Source: a virus
Virus record (IMG/VR): IMGVR_UViG_3300017773_004998
Span: 1 to 51,052 of that record
Length of the DNA: 51,052 nucleotides
Direction: 5' to 3' (one strand)
Shown: piece by piece, positions 1-8,771 of the stretch
Position numbering within the stretch: position 1 is the first letter of the stretch
Layout: each line of letters begins with the position of its first letter
Program-made: the position numbers and the translations under genes
Notes under the pieces: model-generated
Seen by the model: the letters and a program-made list of their open reading frames with translations, nothing else
What the model was told of the DNA's origin: nothing
Databases searched by the model: none

Positions 1-230
1 ATATTCCTTATAGAAGAAGTAGTAAAATAAAACATTTAGTACACAACAATAATGGGTTTACAGATGGAAATTGGAAAGATAAAATGACAAGATGGAACCA
101 GTTAAAATATCATAATGAAGTTTCAAAAGGATTTCATGATATAGAAAAAGACGGTATTAATTCATTAGATTTTAAATTGAATAAGAGAAGTACAGTTAAT
201 AAGTATATACATTTAAACGTAGAATTATGA
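1..230 (+). CDS. GT7 (beta-1,4-galactosyltransferase-like) protein, C-terminal part only
   Basis: An open frame reads from position 3 to a TGA at 228-230 and is cut by the left edge of the window. The visible 75 residues resemble the last third of beta-1,4-galactosyltransferases. A basic segment with KIKHLVH is followed by EKDGINSLDFKLN, which lines up with the DGLNSL motif near the end of family GT7, and by a final beta-strand-like IHLNVEL. The stop overlaps the next gene's ATG (ATGA), so the two are probably translationally coupled. The next gene also begins with a GT7 domain, so this is the downstream member of a tandem pair's upstream copy. The family assignment comes from motif resemblance only; donor and acceptor sugars are unknown. 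Confidence 0.6.
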   Translation, partial: IPYRRSSKIKHLVHNNNGFTDGNWKDKMTRWNQLKYHNEVSKGFHDIEKDGINSLDFKLNKRSTVNKYIHLNVEL

Positions 231-1645
231 AACTAGGAGTATGTGTCCCTTATAGAAATAGAGAGTTACATATGCATGAATTTATTCCTAAGGTAGGAAA
301 ATATCTTAAGAATAAAAATATTGATTTTCAAATATATTTTTGTCATCAAGTAGATGATAAACTGTTTAATAGAGGAGCTACAAAAAACATAGCAGCTAAA
401 CACGCATTTGAAGAAGGATGTGATTATATAGTTTGGCATGATATTGATATGATACCTGAAGAAGGAGGAGGAGCAGATTATTCCTTCCCCGAAGAACACC
501 CAAGACATATCGCTACTAAAATATCTCAAATGGACTATAAACTAAAGTATCATGAATATTTCGGTGGTGCTGTAGTATTTAGTAAAGAACAGGTTGAAAG
601 AACTAATGGGTACTCAAATGATTATTGGGATTGGGGAATGGAAGATGACGATCTTTTTTGGAGATGCTATAAAGAAGGGTACACCAATGATACATATTTA
701 TTAAAAAAAGCTATCAAACAAAAGTTTTTATCCTTTAATGGTTCCGATTCGGTAGTTAAAATACCATATACTAGAAGTATTAAAAGTATACCTTCTCGAT
801 CACATACCATTTCAGTCTTATGTAGAGCATATCAACAACCTGATAAACAAAAAATACACTTAATAGGTGATAATGAAGCTAAGTACGTTGAATACCCTAT
901 TTTAAGAATACCAGGGTACGACTACGGATTATCATTTAATAATTCTAGAGCTCTTTCGTTACAGTTTTGGAATATGTTTCATCAACATAACTATATGTGG
1001 GTTAAAAGGTATGATAGTCAATGGTCTTGGTTAACAGTAGTAATTGATGATATATCTAAAAAAGCTCACTTTTATTTAAACGGTACAGAAGTTGATTCAA
1101 AAGGAGGCTACGGTAGTCCTTCTCCATTAGAATTTAACGGTAGACTTTTAAAGTATGATTCAAAACATATTTATTTAGGATCATCGTTACATGAAAAAAA
1201 TGATAGCGCTGCTAAATACTTTAAAGGAGATATAGCAAGAGTTTATGGGTGGAATAGAGCTTTATCACCTAAAGAGGTTGCTAACTTACATAAAGAATTA
1301 CCTCTAGACGAAATTGCAATTAACACTAATTTTACTAACGGTATACCTGAAGAGTATAACGTAGTTAACGTAGAATTAAAAGAAGAAGAAGTAAAGATAC
1401 CTAACTCTATACTACCACATAGAGTAGACGGTAAAATGAGATGTTTACCTCATAAAGACGAAGGATTAGTAAATGGAAAGTGGGCTAAAGGAGAAACAAC
1501 AGCTGCTAATGAAAGAAGGTATGTATTAAAAATGCAACAAGATAAATTAAATTATAAACAAGATGGTATCAAGCAAGTTAAATATGAGTTTGTTAAAGAG
1601 ACTAAATTTACTCCTTGGGCTAAGATGATAGATATAAAATTATGA
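227..1645 (+). CDS. Bidomain protein: GT7 galactosyltransferase-like + LamG/concanavalin-like domain
   Basis: Residues 1-160 match the GT7 catalytic fold. They show the PYRNR opening (8-12), the FNR motif (47-49), a metal-binding DID (72-74, in WHDIDMIP) and the acceptor/catalytic segment WDWGMEDDD (134-142), equivalent to WGWGGEDDD of beta-1,4-galactosyltransferases. Residues of about 190-365 look like a LamG-type jellyroll, with the typical LTVVIDD, HFYLNGTEV and GDIARVYGWNRALSPKEV pattern. About 100 further residues are not recognised. By family knowledge the first domain transfers a hexose from a UDP-sugar, and the second may bind a glycan acceptor. The start overlaps the previous gene by 4 nt and the end overlaps the next by 4 nt. 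The substrate is unknown. Confidence 0.75.
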   Translation: MKLGVCVPYRNRELHMHEFIPKVGKYLKNKNIDFQIYFCHQVDDKLFNRGATKNIAAKHAFEEGCDYIVWHDIDMIPEEGGGADYSFPEEHPRHIATKISQMDYKLKYHEYFGGAVVFSKEQVERTNGYSNDYWDWGMEDDDLFWRCYKEGYTNDTYLLKKAIKQKFLSFNGSDSVVKIPYTRSIKSIPSRSHTISVLCRAYQQPDKQKIHLIGDNEAKYVEYPILRIPGYDYGLSFNNSRALSLQFWNMFHQHNYMWVKRYDSQWSWLTVVIDDISKKAHFYLNGTEVDSKGGYGSPSPLEFNGRLLKYDSKHIYLGSSLHEKNDSAAKYFKGDIARVYGWNRALSPKEVANLHKELPLDEIAINTNFTNGIPEEYNVVNVELKEEEVKIPNSILPHRVDGKMRCLPHKDEGLVNGKWAKGETTAANERRYVLKMQQDKLNYKQDGIKQVKYEFVKETKFTPWAKMIDIKL

Positions 1646-3057
1646 CAGCAGAAACTTCGAAAATTTCTTTTACTAATCCTGACTATATAAATACTAAGAA
1701 AAAGTTAGATAAGGTAGGATGTGGAATGTGTTTAGCAAAATGGACACAAGTAACCATACACTTACAAATGGGTCAAACTCATTCATGTCACCACCCGTCT
1801 ACACATCATATACCGGTAGGAGAGCTAAAAAGAAACCCATCAGCATTGCACAACACTTTATACAAAAAGCAGAAAAGAAAAGAGATGCTTGAAGGTAAAA
1901 GACCTAAAGAATGCGATTACTGCTGGAATGTAGAAGATAACTCAGATTCATTCTCTGATAGGACTTTTAAATCTAACGAAAGTTGGTCAGCTCCACATTA
2001 CGATGAAATAGTTAATTTAGGTTGGAGACAAGATTTCAACCCCCGTTATGTAGAAGTAGCCTTTTCTAATAATTGTAATTTTAAATGCTCTTATTGCGGT
2101 CCTTCTTTCTCGTCAGCTTGGGTTCAAGAAGCTAAAGAACACGGTCCTTACCCTACTGATGATAGGTTTAACGATATAGAGTATTTAAAAGCTAATAAAA
2201 AAATGCCTATACACCATAAAGAGTATAATCCATATGTAGAAGCATTTTGGAAATGGTGGCCTGAATTATATAGAGATTTACATACATTTAGAATAACAGG
2301 TGGTGAACCTCTTATGGCTAAGGATACTTGGAAAATTTTAGATTATATTATTAATGAACCTAATCCTAATACTAATTTAAATCTAGCTATTAATTCAAAC
2401 TTAGGTATTAACGATGGATTAGTAAATAAGTTTATAGAAAAAATTAAACAGATTGAAGATGCTGGTAAAGTAAAAGAATTTATTATATTCACCTCAGTTG
2501 ATGCTTGGGGTGAACAAGCTGAGTATATAAGAAATGGATTAGAATTTAATAGATTCTGGGATAATATGAATAAGATATTAACAGCATGTCCTAGAGTAAA
2601 CCTAACTATTATGTCCACGTTTAATGGATTATCAGTTCCTAGTTACAGAAAGCTTATAGACGGAGTATATAAATTAAAACAAGATTATACCTCAACTGAT
2701 AGATACTGGGCTTCAGCAGTATTTTTGGATTCTTCTTATCTAAGATTCCCTACTCATCAAACATTGCAGGTAATTCCATCTGTATGGGCTAACGAAGTTC
2801 TTTCTTTTGCTCAATATGCTGATTATTTAGGCATACCAAAATTTGATAATAAGTTAGTAGGTTACTCTGATGTTGAAATACAAAAATTAAAAAGAGCGTA
2901 CGATTGGATGATTTCTCCTAAAGACGAACAAAAATTATTAAATCAAAGATCTAACTTTGGAAGATACTTTAGAGCACATGATGAAAGAAGAGGAACCGAC
3001 TTTAAAAAGACATTTCCTGAATTAGCTGATTTTTACGAATATACTTTAACTTTATAA
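1642..3057 (+). CDS. Radical SAM protein with N-terminal Cys-rich (twitch-like) region
   Basis: The radical SAM [4Fe-4S] site is CNFKCSYC at about residues 145-152 (CX3CX2C), followed by the RITGGEPLM motif expected for SAM binding. An unusual set of cysteines precedes the core: CGMC near residue 27, a CHHP near residue 50 and CDYCW near 92. This resembles the auxiliary-cluster (twitch/SPASM-like) part of related phage radical SAM proteins, but placed before the barrel rather than after it. The protein is 471 residues, soluble, with no membrane segment. It lies between two sugar-related genes (4-nt overlap upstream, 1-nt gap downstream), which suggests a radical modification of a sugar or peptide acceptor. 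The substrate cannot be deduced from sequence. Confidence 0.8.
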   Translation: MTAETSKISFTNPDYINTKKKLDKVGCGMCLAKWTQVTIHLQMGQTHSCHHPSTHHIPVGELKRNPSALHNTLYKKQKRKEMLEGKRPKECDYCWNVEDNSDSFSDRTFKSNESWSAPHYDEIVNLGWRQDFNPRYVEVAFSNNCNFKCSYCGPSFSSAWVQEAKEHGPYPTDDRFNDIEYLKANKKMPIHHKEYNPYVEAFWKWWPELYRDLHTFRITGGEPLMAKDTWKILDYIINEPNPNTNLNLAINSNLGINDGLVNKFIEKIKQIEDAGKVKEFIIFTSVDAWGEQAEYIRNGLEFNRFWDNMNKILTACPRVNLTIMSTFNGLSVPSYRKLIDGVYKLKQDYTSTDRYWASAVFLDSSYLRFPTHQTLQVIPSVWANEVLSFAQYADYLGIPKFDNKLVGYSDVEIQKLKRAYDWMISPKDEQKLLNQRSNFGRYFRAHDERRGTDFKKTFPELADFYEYTLTL

Positions 3058-3058
3058 G

Positions 3059-3784
3059 ATGAAAATAGGTTTTGATAACTCTTATCTGTTTCCTGCAGGT
3101 AATAAAAACAAATTAGTAAGAAACGAACCCGATGCTATATGGACTAAAGACTGTACTGTAATGGTCCGGTTCACCCCAGATGTAGATAAGTTTGTAGAAG
3201 AATTAGGTGATGAATGGAGAAAAGCTGGCTGTGTAATAGGTAAAAACGGAAAACATATTGGAGTATTTTATGCATTAGGTAGATCAGGAGAAGATATACA
3301 CCACTTTGTTATGTTTGAATATTGGTGTTATAATGAAGAAAAAGGAGATGATGATATAAAAACTATTATGTTTGATGTAACTGATAAAAAAGATAGTGAA
3401 TATTTTGATGTTATTATAAAAAGGAGAGGAAATAAATTTATCTTTTCTTTAAACGGAGAAGAAAAAGTAGAAGAAATTCAAAAACTTGCTGATTATAGTT
3501 ACAGTTTTTTATGGGTTGGAGCAGCTACTAGAGTTAACCCTGATCATAATGATATATTTTATGGTGATATAGATAGAATGCATATACAATACGGCATTAC
3601 ACCTGAAAGGGATATTGAACTATTTTTTAATAATTACGAAGAATTCAATAATAAAACTAAGTCTCTTACTAATAAAGAAAATATATTTACATCAGACTTT
3701 AAAAATCTTACTCAGTATAAAATATTAGATCAATCATCTAACGGTAACCACCCAATAAAATATAGTAAGGAATGGCTAGATTAA
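3059..3784 (+). CDS. Concanavalin A/LamG-like domain protein
   Basis: This 241-residue protein has the beta-strand rhythm of a LamG/ConA-like lectin fold: TVMVRFTP near 34, a central FDVIIKRRGNKFIFSLNG (about 118-137, the usual 'strand + ligand-free NG turn'), and FYGDIDRMHIQYG near 168-180, comparable to the closing strands of the LamG-like part of the gene at 227. It has no signal peptide or catalytic motif. It may be a glycan-binding partner for the neighbouring transferases or a virion lectin. Its last 13 nt overlap the next gene. The fold is inferred from pattern; I cannot distinguish a binding from a structural role. Confidence 0.5.
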   Translation: MKIGFDNSYLFPAGNKNKLVRNEPDAIWTKDCTVMVRFTPDVDKFVEELGDEWRKAGCVIGKNGKHIGVFYALGRSGEDIHHFVMFEYWCYNEEKGDDDIKTIMFDVTDKKDSEYFDVIIKRRGNKFIFSLNGEEKVEEIQKLADYSYSFLWVGAATRVNPDHNDIFYGDIDRMHIQYGITPERDIELFFNNYEEFNNKTKSLTNKENIFTSDFKNLTQYKILDQSSNGNHPIKYSKEWLD

Positions 3785-4626
3785 ATTTTAAAACTCTGTA
3801 CACTAACGGTGATAGCTGGACCGCAGGTGATATAGTTGATCCTGAGCTTTTTGGAGATAATCTTTCTAAAGTAAACGATCCTGATAATAAACCATATAGG
3901 TTGCCAAGAGTATGGCCTCATAAAATAGGAAAAGAGCTTAATATAGAAGTGATAAATAATAGTCATGCAGGAGCATCTAATGATAGAATATTTAGAAGTA
4001 CTATTAATGATATAGTAAATTTACTTAAAACTAATAAACCAGAAGATTTATTAGTAGTAATTGGATGGTCATCACCGGAAAGAAGAGACTTTTTTTATAA
4101 ATGGCATGAACAAGATACGGGAGAATGGGAATGCCTCTATCCTGGTGAACTAGAACATTGGACATCAGAAAGAAAAGAGTTATTAGACTTCTACAAGTTA
4201 TATGTGACAAACCACTGGTATCCTGAAGAATTTATAACAAGACACTGTTTAAATAATATTTCTTTACATTATTTTTTAAAAGGATTAAATATTAAACACA
4301 TATTTTTTAATAGTTTTTATGAGAACAAAGAAGATGTAATAGATAAAGATAAACACCAGTTATTAGAATCTCCTAAGTTTGATACTTTTATCAATGATTT
4401 TTACAACGATACAGATATTAAGACTTTAAAAAGGTTAGAAATTGACAACGTATTAACAGAGTATACTTCTGTTTATAAAAATGTATTTTTTAAAGATACT
4501 TTTATTTCTTATTTACTATCTTTTGATATAGAAGAGAAAATATTAGATTACCACCCTACTGAAAAAGGACATGAACTATGGGCAAAGTATTTAAGTAGTT
4601 ATATATATGATAAGTTTAGAAGATAA
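3772..4626 (+). CDS. SGNH-type hydrolase/acyltransferase-like protein
   Basis: The sequence opens with YTNGDSWTAG, which fits block I of the SGNH fold (Ser in GDSW). NNSHAGASNDRIF supplies the Gly/Asn blocks, VVIGWSSPERR continues the fold, and the C-terminal DYHPTEKGHELWAKYL carries the Asp-x-x-His pair of block V. Members of the fold remove or add acyl groups on glycans. The protein is 284 residues, cytoplasmic by appearance, and is one of four proteins of this type in the same operon; its closest relative here is the one at 21884 (both begin NGDSWT.G). It overlaps neighbours by 13 and 20 nt. Whether it deacetylates or acetylates a sugar is not visible. Confidence 0.65.
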   Translation: MARLNFKTLYTNGDSWTAGDIVDPELFGDNLSKVNDPDNKPYRLPRVWPHKIGKELNIEVINNSHAGASNDRIFRSTINDIVNLLKTNKPEDLLVVIGWSSPERRDFFYKWHEQDTGEWECLYPGELEHWTSERKELLDFYKLYVTNHWYPEEFITRHCLNNISLHYFLKGLNIKHIFFNSFYENKEDVIDKDKHQLLESPKFDTFINDFYNDTDIKTLKRLEIDNVLTEYTSVYKNVFFKDTFISYLLSFDIEEKILDYHPTEKGHELWAKYLSSYIYDKFRR

Positions 4627-5887
4627 TTTTAATCAAGTAAGTTTACATAATCCATCTAAAGAAATACTTTCTTTATATGAAGGTGTAACTGAAATAGAAG
4701 AATTCGATCCTAGGGGATATAGAATGGTAAGACCTTTATTTTCACATTCCGATATGCCAAGATTTATTAATATAAGAAAGGTTAAAGAAGCTGATTTTAA
4801 TTGGGATCAAGAATTTATATACCCAGTAGTTTTACATCATAATAATGAATTAGCTGCTAAATACTTAAATCTTATACCTTCTCATATTTTAGAAAAAATT
4901 AAATCTAAACAATGCAAATTAGTTTTAGATAATACCATGGAGGGAGATAGAGTAGCTAAGTTTTATACAGCTTTATACAGGTCTATTGATGGGCTAGGTC
5001 TTCCTGCATCTCAAATATATTACGTTACTAATAGTTTAGTAGGAGAAGTAGAACATGAAACGTGGAAAAATAAAAATTATAGACAGCATAATAATATAAA
5101 TGTTATCTCATTTATGTATAATGTTATGGATGTACAACGTTTAAAAGGTTTAGGTCATTTACCCGAAGTAGTAGATATAGAAAAAGAAATACAGTACAAA
5201 AGAGATAATTTTTTAAATATAAAAGAGTTTTTAAAAGTTAATAGAACAGGAAGACCCGAACGTAATCTTTTTATGTTTCATATTAATAAAAATAGACTAT
5301 ATGATAAGTTTAACATAAGCTTCCCTGAACTCCCTGATTATACTTATCCTTCTATAAATTTTGGAGATTTACTAAATATTGATAATATAAGGGAAGTAAA
5401 AGAAAAATGCCCTATAGATATCGATAAAACTGATGCTACTAACCATGGAGAACCTGGCTTCGGTGAAGGTAAGTTTAACGCAGATTTACCTTTTCAGCCT
5501 ATACATTATAGAAATACCTTTATAAGTGTAGTTATGTGTGCATTTCCATTTGTTGAAAACTGCTGCCATTTGCATAGCTCTACGTTTAATCCTATATACT
5601 GTGGTCATCCTATATTACAGTTTGGTCCTCATAAACATTTAGAAGTATTAAGAAATAATGGATTTAAAACTTTTGACAAATGGTGGGATGAATCTTACGA
5701 TGAGTTACCAGAAGGATGGGATAGATTTAAAGGAGTTCTAAAAAATATAGATATTTTGAGTAAAAAATCTAAAAAAGAAATATTTGAAATGTATGTAGAT
5801 ATGAAAGAAAATTTACAACATAACTCTGATTTAATTCAGAACTATAACGGCAGTAATATACTAAGACAAAGAATAATTAATGAATAA
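4607..5887 (+). CDS. Putative glycosyltransferase-like protein of unknown specificity
   Basis: This 426-residue protein has no motif I can assign with certainty. The C-terminal half contains FISVVMCAFPF, then a segment running from SSTFNPIYCGHPILQFGP through EVLRNNGFKTFDKWWDESY. That segment resembles the 'nucleotide-binding' half of GT-B-like proteins found in phage and polysaccharide clusters (E/S-x-K/P-x-x-x-G-x-P-x-I-x-F/Q-G-x...GFKTF). It is placed within an uninterrupted glycan operon, overlapping neighbours by 20 and 8 nt. The start ATG at 4607 lies inside the previous gene, which is normal for this operon. A glycosyltransferase role is therefore inference from weak motif and context. 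Confidence 0.45.
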   Translation: MISLEDNFNQVSLHNPSKEILSLYEGVTEIEEFDPRGYRMVRPLFSHSDMPRFINIRKVKEADFNWDQEFIYPVVLHHNNELAAKYLNLIPSHILEKIKSKQCKLVLDNTMEGDRVAKFYTALYRSIDGLGLPASQIYYVTNSLVGEVEHETWKNKNYRQHNNINVISFMYNVMDVQRLKGLGHLPEVVDIEKEIQYKRDNFLNIKEFLKVNRTGRPERNLFMFHINKNRLYDKFNISFPELPDYTYPSINFGDLLNIDNIREVKEKCPIDIDKTDATNHGEPGFGEGKFNADLPFQPIHYRNTFISVVMCAFPFVENCCHLHSSTFNPIYCGHPILQFGPHKHLEVLRNNGFKTFDKWWDESYDELPEGWDRFKGVLKNIDILSKKSKKEIFEMYVDMKENLQHNSDLIQNYNGSNILRQRIINE

Positions 5888-6293
5888 CGATTTTTACAAC
5901 AGTAAGTTTACTATTAGCGGAGATATAGATGATATTGATATACCATTTAACTTTGACATTTACTCAGGAAGTAATAGTTCAATATATATGCAAATTAAAG
6001 AATATGAATTTAATAATGATGAATTTTATGACGGTCATTTAATAGTAAGAGATAAAAGTAAATTAAAGGATATAGATTTAGACAATTTAAATAAATATAA
6101 ACTTACTCCTAACAATGTATACTTTTATAAAGTTGAACATAGTGGATTTGATTGGGATTGTAAAGTAGATGATAGCGTGATTTTATGCAGCTCCTGGGTA
6201 GTACCATTCGTGCTAAACGAACATAAAATTGATAACTCACTGTATGGAGAAATGGCAACCCATAGAGTAGAAATAAAAGAATTTAATCAATGA
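5880..6293 (+). CDS. Hypothetical acidic protein in glycan operon
   Basis: I do not recognise this 137-residue protein. It is acidic and Asp-rich at the N-terminus (SGDIDDIDIPFNFDIYSG), has no membrane segment, and ends with ATHRVEIKEFNQ. It overlaps the gene before by 8 nt and the gene after by 4 nt (ATGA), so it is surely translated as part of the operon. It may be an accessory subunit of a neighbouring transferase, but nothing in the sequence shows this. Confidence 0.6.
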   Translation: MNNDFYNSKFTISGDIDDIDIPFNFDIYSGSNSSIYMQIKEYEFNNDEFYDGHLIVRDKSKLKDIDLDNLNKYKLTPNNVYFYKVEHSGFDWDCKVDDSVILCSSWVVPFVLNEHKIDNSLYGEMATHRVEIKEFNQ

Positions 6294-7069
6294 GAATAGC
6301 AGTTTGTATTAGCGGACAACTAAGGAAATGGAAGGTAGGTCACCATAATCAAAAATGGTTCTGGTCTACTGTTAACCAGCCTAATGTTCAGGTAGATTAT
6401 TTCGGACATACTTGGACTTATAGCGGGGATAGACAAGGAGTATCTCAGCCGTATATTAATAGAGAAGTTAAAGAAGAGGAATTTTTAGAATTCGCAAATG
6501 CATTTAAGTTTAAAAAAATCCTTTTCGATGATAGACGTACTCCTTTTTTCTATAATAATGATCATTGGAGTAGTTTATTTTATAGTTTAAGTAAGTCTCT
6601 TATGTTAAAAAGAGAGTACGAGATAGAAAATAATTTTACTTATGACGTAGTAGTTAAGTCTAGACCTGATGTAATATTTAGTCCACGAAAGCATTTTGAA
6701 ATACCTCCACTATTTAACAACTGCCTTCACTCTACTCATGGCGGCCCTATGGGTATGGAGTTTAATAAGTATAATTTTAATGATTGTGTGTTTTTGGGAA
6801 ATTCCTATACTATGGATCTTTTAACTAATTTATACTTTTACAGACAAGCAGGTATTAATGAAAATACAAAAGGTAATAAGAATATACATCCTTTAGGACC
6901 AGGTACATTAATGATGGAATATTTTAGTGAATACGGTATTACACCATTTTTTGATTTATATTTTCAAGAAACGTTGCTAAAAGAGGGAGGTCCTGAAGGT
7001 TTAGATTTATTTGATATAAAAGACTATCATATTATGAATAAATATTTTACAGAGTGGTATAATAAATGA
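6290..7069 (+). CDS. Putative glycosyltransferase of the 'SGQLR...RPD' type
   Basis: The protein begins MRIAVCISGQLRKW and carries a later YDVVVKSRPDVIF (about residues 117-129) and a GHPLGPGTLMMEY-like segment. The Gly-Gln-x-Arg start and the R-x-D motif in the middle are the two signatures of a family of putative viral/bacterial glycosyltransferases. The same two signatures recur in the C-terminal third of the fusion protein at 13628 (AICFWGQTRTY and DYIVWTRSEILF), so the window carries two members. It has 259 residues, with 4-nt overlaps on both sides. Catalysis is not proven and donor sugar is unknown. Confidence 0.55.
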   Translation: MRIAVCISGQLRKWKVGHHNQKWFWSTVNQPNVQVDYFGHTWTYSGDRQGVSQPYINREVKEEEFLEFANAFKFKKILFDDRRTPFFYNNDHWSSLFYSLSKSLMLKREYEIENNFTYDVVVKSRPDVIFSPRKHFEIPPLFNNCLHSTHGGPMGMEFNKYNFNDCVFLGNSYTMDLLTNLYFYRQAGINENTKGNKNIHPLGPGTLMMEYFSEYGITPFFDLYFQETLLKEGGPEGLDLFDIKDYHIMNKYFTEWYNK

Positions 7070-8001
7070 AAAAGAAGCTAGCTATTTTTGTATGTTCTAA
7101 CGGATTAGGACACTTTAGTAGGGTATTAAAAATTACTAAATACCTAACATCAGTTTATGATGTAGATATATATTGCGAAAAATTTCAATACGAAAAGTTT
7201 AACCCTAATTCTAATGCTAAATTTATATTCTATCAATTAAGTAATATAAGATGGGATGAAGCATTAAGATCTAACCAAGTTAATAGTGAAAACTATCAAA
7301 AATGGTGCGCCTTATATGGACCAGTTAGTTTAAAGTACGATACAGTAATTAGTGATAATATTGTCGGCTTACTTAGGTATAGGTCTGATATTATTTTATC
7401 AGGTTCGTTTTTATGGAAGGATGTATTTTATAATAAATTTAAAAATAATAAAATTACCGATTTTGATTCTGAACTACTTGAAAAATATAATCCGTTAATA
7501 CTTACTAATAAGTATGTAGAGACTGGTTCTTTAAAAAACTATAATAATAAAGTAGGATTTGGATGGGGATGCGATATTAAGAAAAATAATACTTGGGATA
7601 TATCTAAAAAAATAGTATTAGCTAAACCTAGTCTGAATTATTTAGATTCTTATACTAAGTTTTTAGATAAAATTAATAGCTTAAATTTAAATTTTAAAAT
7701 AGAAACTAGTGTGCATAAGACTGCTAACTGCACCTTTATTATTAGACCAGGAGTAGGAATGTTAACTCACTGTATTGAAAATAGCATACCAGTATTAGCG
7801 TTATATGATATGAATGATTCAAATGAAATAATTGAACTAGCTAAAAAAGTAGATTCTCTTGGTATAGGGTATTCCCATAATATTAATAAAGGTTTTGATA
7901 TAAAAAAGTTTATGGATAATACAGGTAATACTATTTATAATAAATTAAAATTTGATAAAGAAGGTTATAGAAAGGTAGCTGAGTATATAAAACAATTATA
8001 G
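7066..8001 (+). CDS. GT-B glycosyltransferase-like protein (GT1/GT28-like)
   Basis: The N-terminus KKKLAIFVCSNGLGHFSRV matches the Gly-rich loop of MurG/GT28-type GT-B enzymes (N-G-x-G-H-x-x-R). Near residue 220 the segment FIIRPGVGMLTHCIENSIP matches the donor-binding region (S/R-x-G-x-x-T-x-x-E-x-x-x-x-x-x-P) that precedes a loop positioning the nucleotide sugar. The protein is 311 residues, about 40-50 shorter than typical MurG. It is presumably cytoplasmic or peripherally membrane bound. It overlaps the previous gene by 4 nt and is followed after 2 nt by a dehydrogenase that may supply its donor sugar (inference). Confidence 0.65.
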   Translation: MKKKLAIFVCSNGLGHFSRVLKITKYLTSVYDVDIYCEKFQYEKFNPNSNAKFIFYQLSNIRWDEALRSNQVNSENYQKWCALYGPVSLKYDTVISDNIVGLLRYRSDIILSGSFLWKDVFYNKFKNNKITDFDSELLEKYNPLILTNKYVETGSLKNYNNKVGFGWGCDIKKNNTWDISKKIVLAKPSLNYLDSYTKFLDKINSLNLNFKIETSVHKTANCTFIIRPGVGMLTHCIENSIPVLALYDMNDSNEIIELAKKVDSLGIGYSHNINKGFDIKKFMDNTGNTIYNKLKFDKEGYRKVAEYIKQL

Positions 8002-8003
8002 TT

Positions 8004-8771
8004 ATGAAAATAGGAGTTATAGGCATTGGAGTAGTAGGTACTGCAATAGAACAGGGTTTTAAAGATTTAGGTCATATAGTTAAGACTCATGATATAAAAC
8101 ATAATACTAAAATAGAAAATGTTTTAGATACTAAAGTAGTCTTTTTATGCCTTCCTACAAACCCTAATAGGAAAGGAGAATGTGATACTAAAGCACTCTT
8201 TCAAGTAGTAAGAAGATTAAATCATTTAAGATATAAAGGAATTATAGCTATTAAGTCTACCATTATCCCAGGTACCTATAATGAACTTTCAAAAGAATTT
8301 GACGAGGAAAGAATGTGTCATGTTCCTGAATTTTTGAGGGAAAAATTTGCTTATGAAGATTTTACTGAAAATCATAACGTTTTAGTAGTAGGAGCACCAA
8401 ACTTTAATGTATCTAGAATAGTTATTAACTGTCATGGAGACTATCCAAAAAACGTAATTGAACTATCGCCTCAAGAAGCAGAATTTGTTAAATACTATTC
8501 TAATGTTTTTAAAGCAGTTAAAATTACTTTTGCTAATTCATTTGGTAAAATATGCGATAAGTTTGATGTAGACTACTCGTCCATATTAAAGGCATTTGAA
8601 TTAGAAAACGTAAAAGAAACAAGTTATTTAAAATACTCAAAAGATTTAGGAGGTTTCGGAGGAATGTGTTTACCTAAAGACGTACAAGCTCTTTCTAAAT
8701 TAGTTGATAACGAAGGTATAGAAGTTGATTTATTTAAATTTATATTAGAAGAAAATGACAAATTTATTTAA
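8004..8771 (+). CDS. UDP-glucose/GDP-mannose dehydrogenase-like, lacking C-terminal domain
   Basis: The N-terminal Rossmann motif GVIGIGVVGTA (4-14), then FLCLPTNP (about 47-54), IAIKSTIIPGT (about 81-91), the HVPEFLREKFA block and the active-site segment GGFGGMCLPKD (catalytic Cys about residue 222) match nucleotide-sugar dehydrogenases that oxidise UDP-hexose to UDP-hexuronate in two NAD-dependent steps. At 255 residues it stops soon after the catalytic cysteine, so the C-terminal sugar-nucleotide-binding domain of the usual 390-440-residue enzyme is absent. It may act on a different substrate, or use a separate partner. Its 3' end overlaps the next gene by 17 nt. Confidence 0.75.
   Translation: MKIGVIGIGVVGTAIEQGFKDLGHIVKTHDIKHNTKIENVLDTKVVFLCLPTNPNRKGECDTKALFQVVRRLNHLRYKGIIAIKSTIIPGTYNELSKEFDEERMCHVPEFLREKFAYEDFTENHNVLVVGAPNFNVSRIVINCHGDYPKNVIELSPQEAEFVKYYSNVFKAVKITFANSFGKICDKFDVDYSSILKAFELENVKETSYLKYSKDLGGFGGMCLPKDVQALSKLVDNEGIEVDLFKFILEENDKFI

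Noticed and set aside
2343-2618. Antisense open frames such as this one, and others at 266-529, 10781-11014, 28646-28885, 37422-37679, 47785-48015
   Set aside because: They lie fully inside well-supported + strand genes, have low-complexity Leu/Ile/Phe/Tyr-rich translations typical of the complement of AT-rich coding sequence, and no promoter or partner gene.
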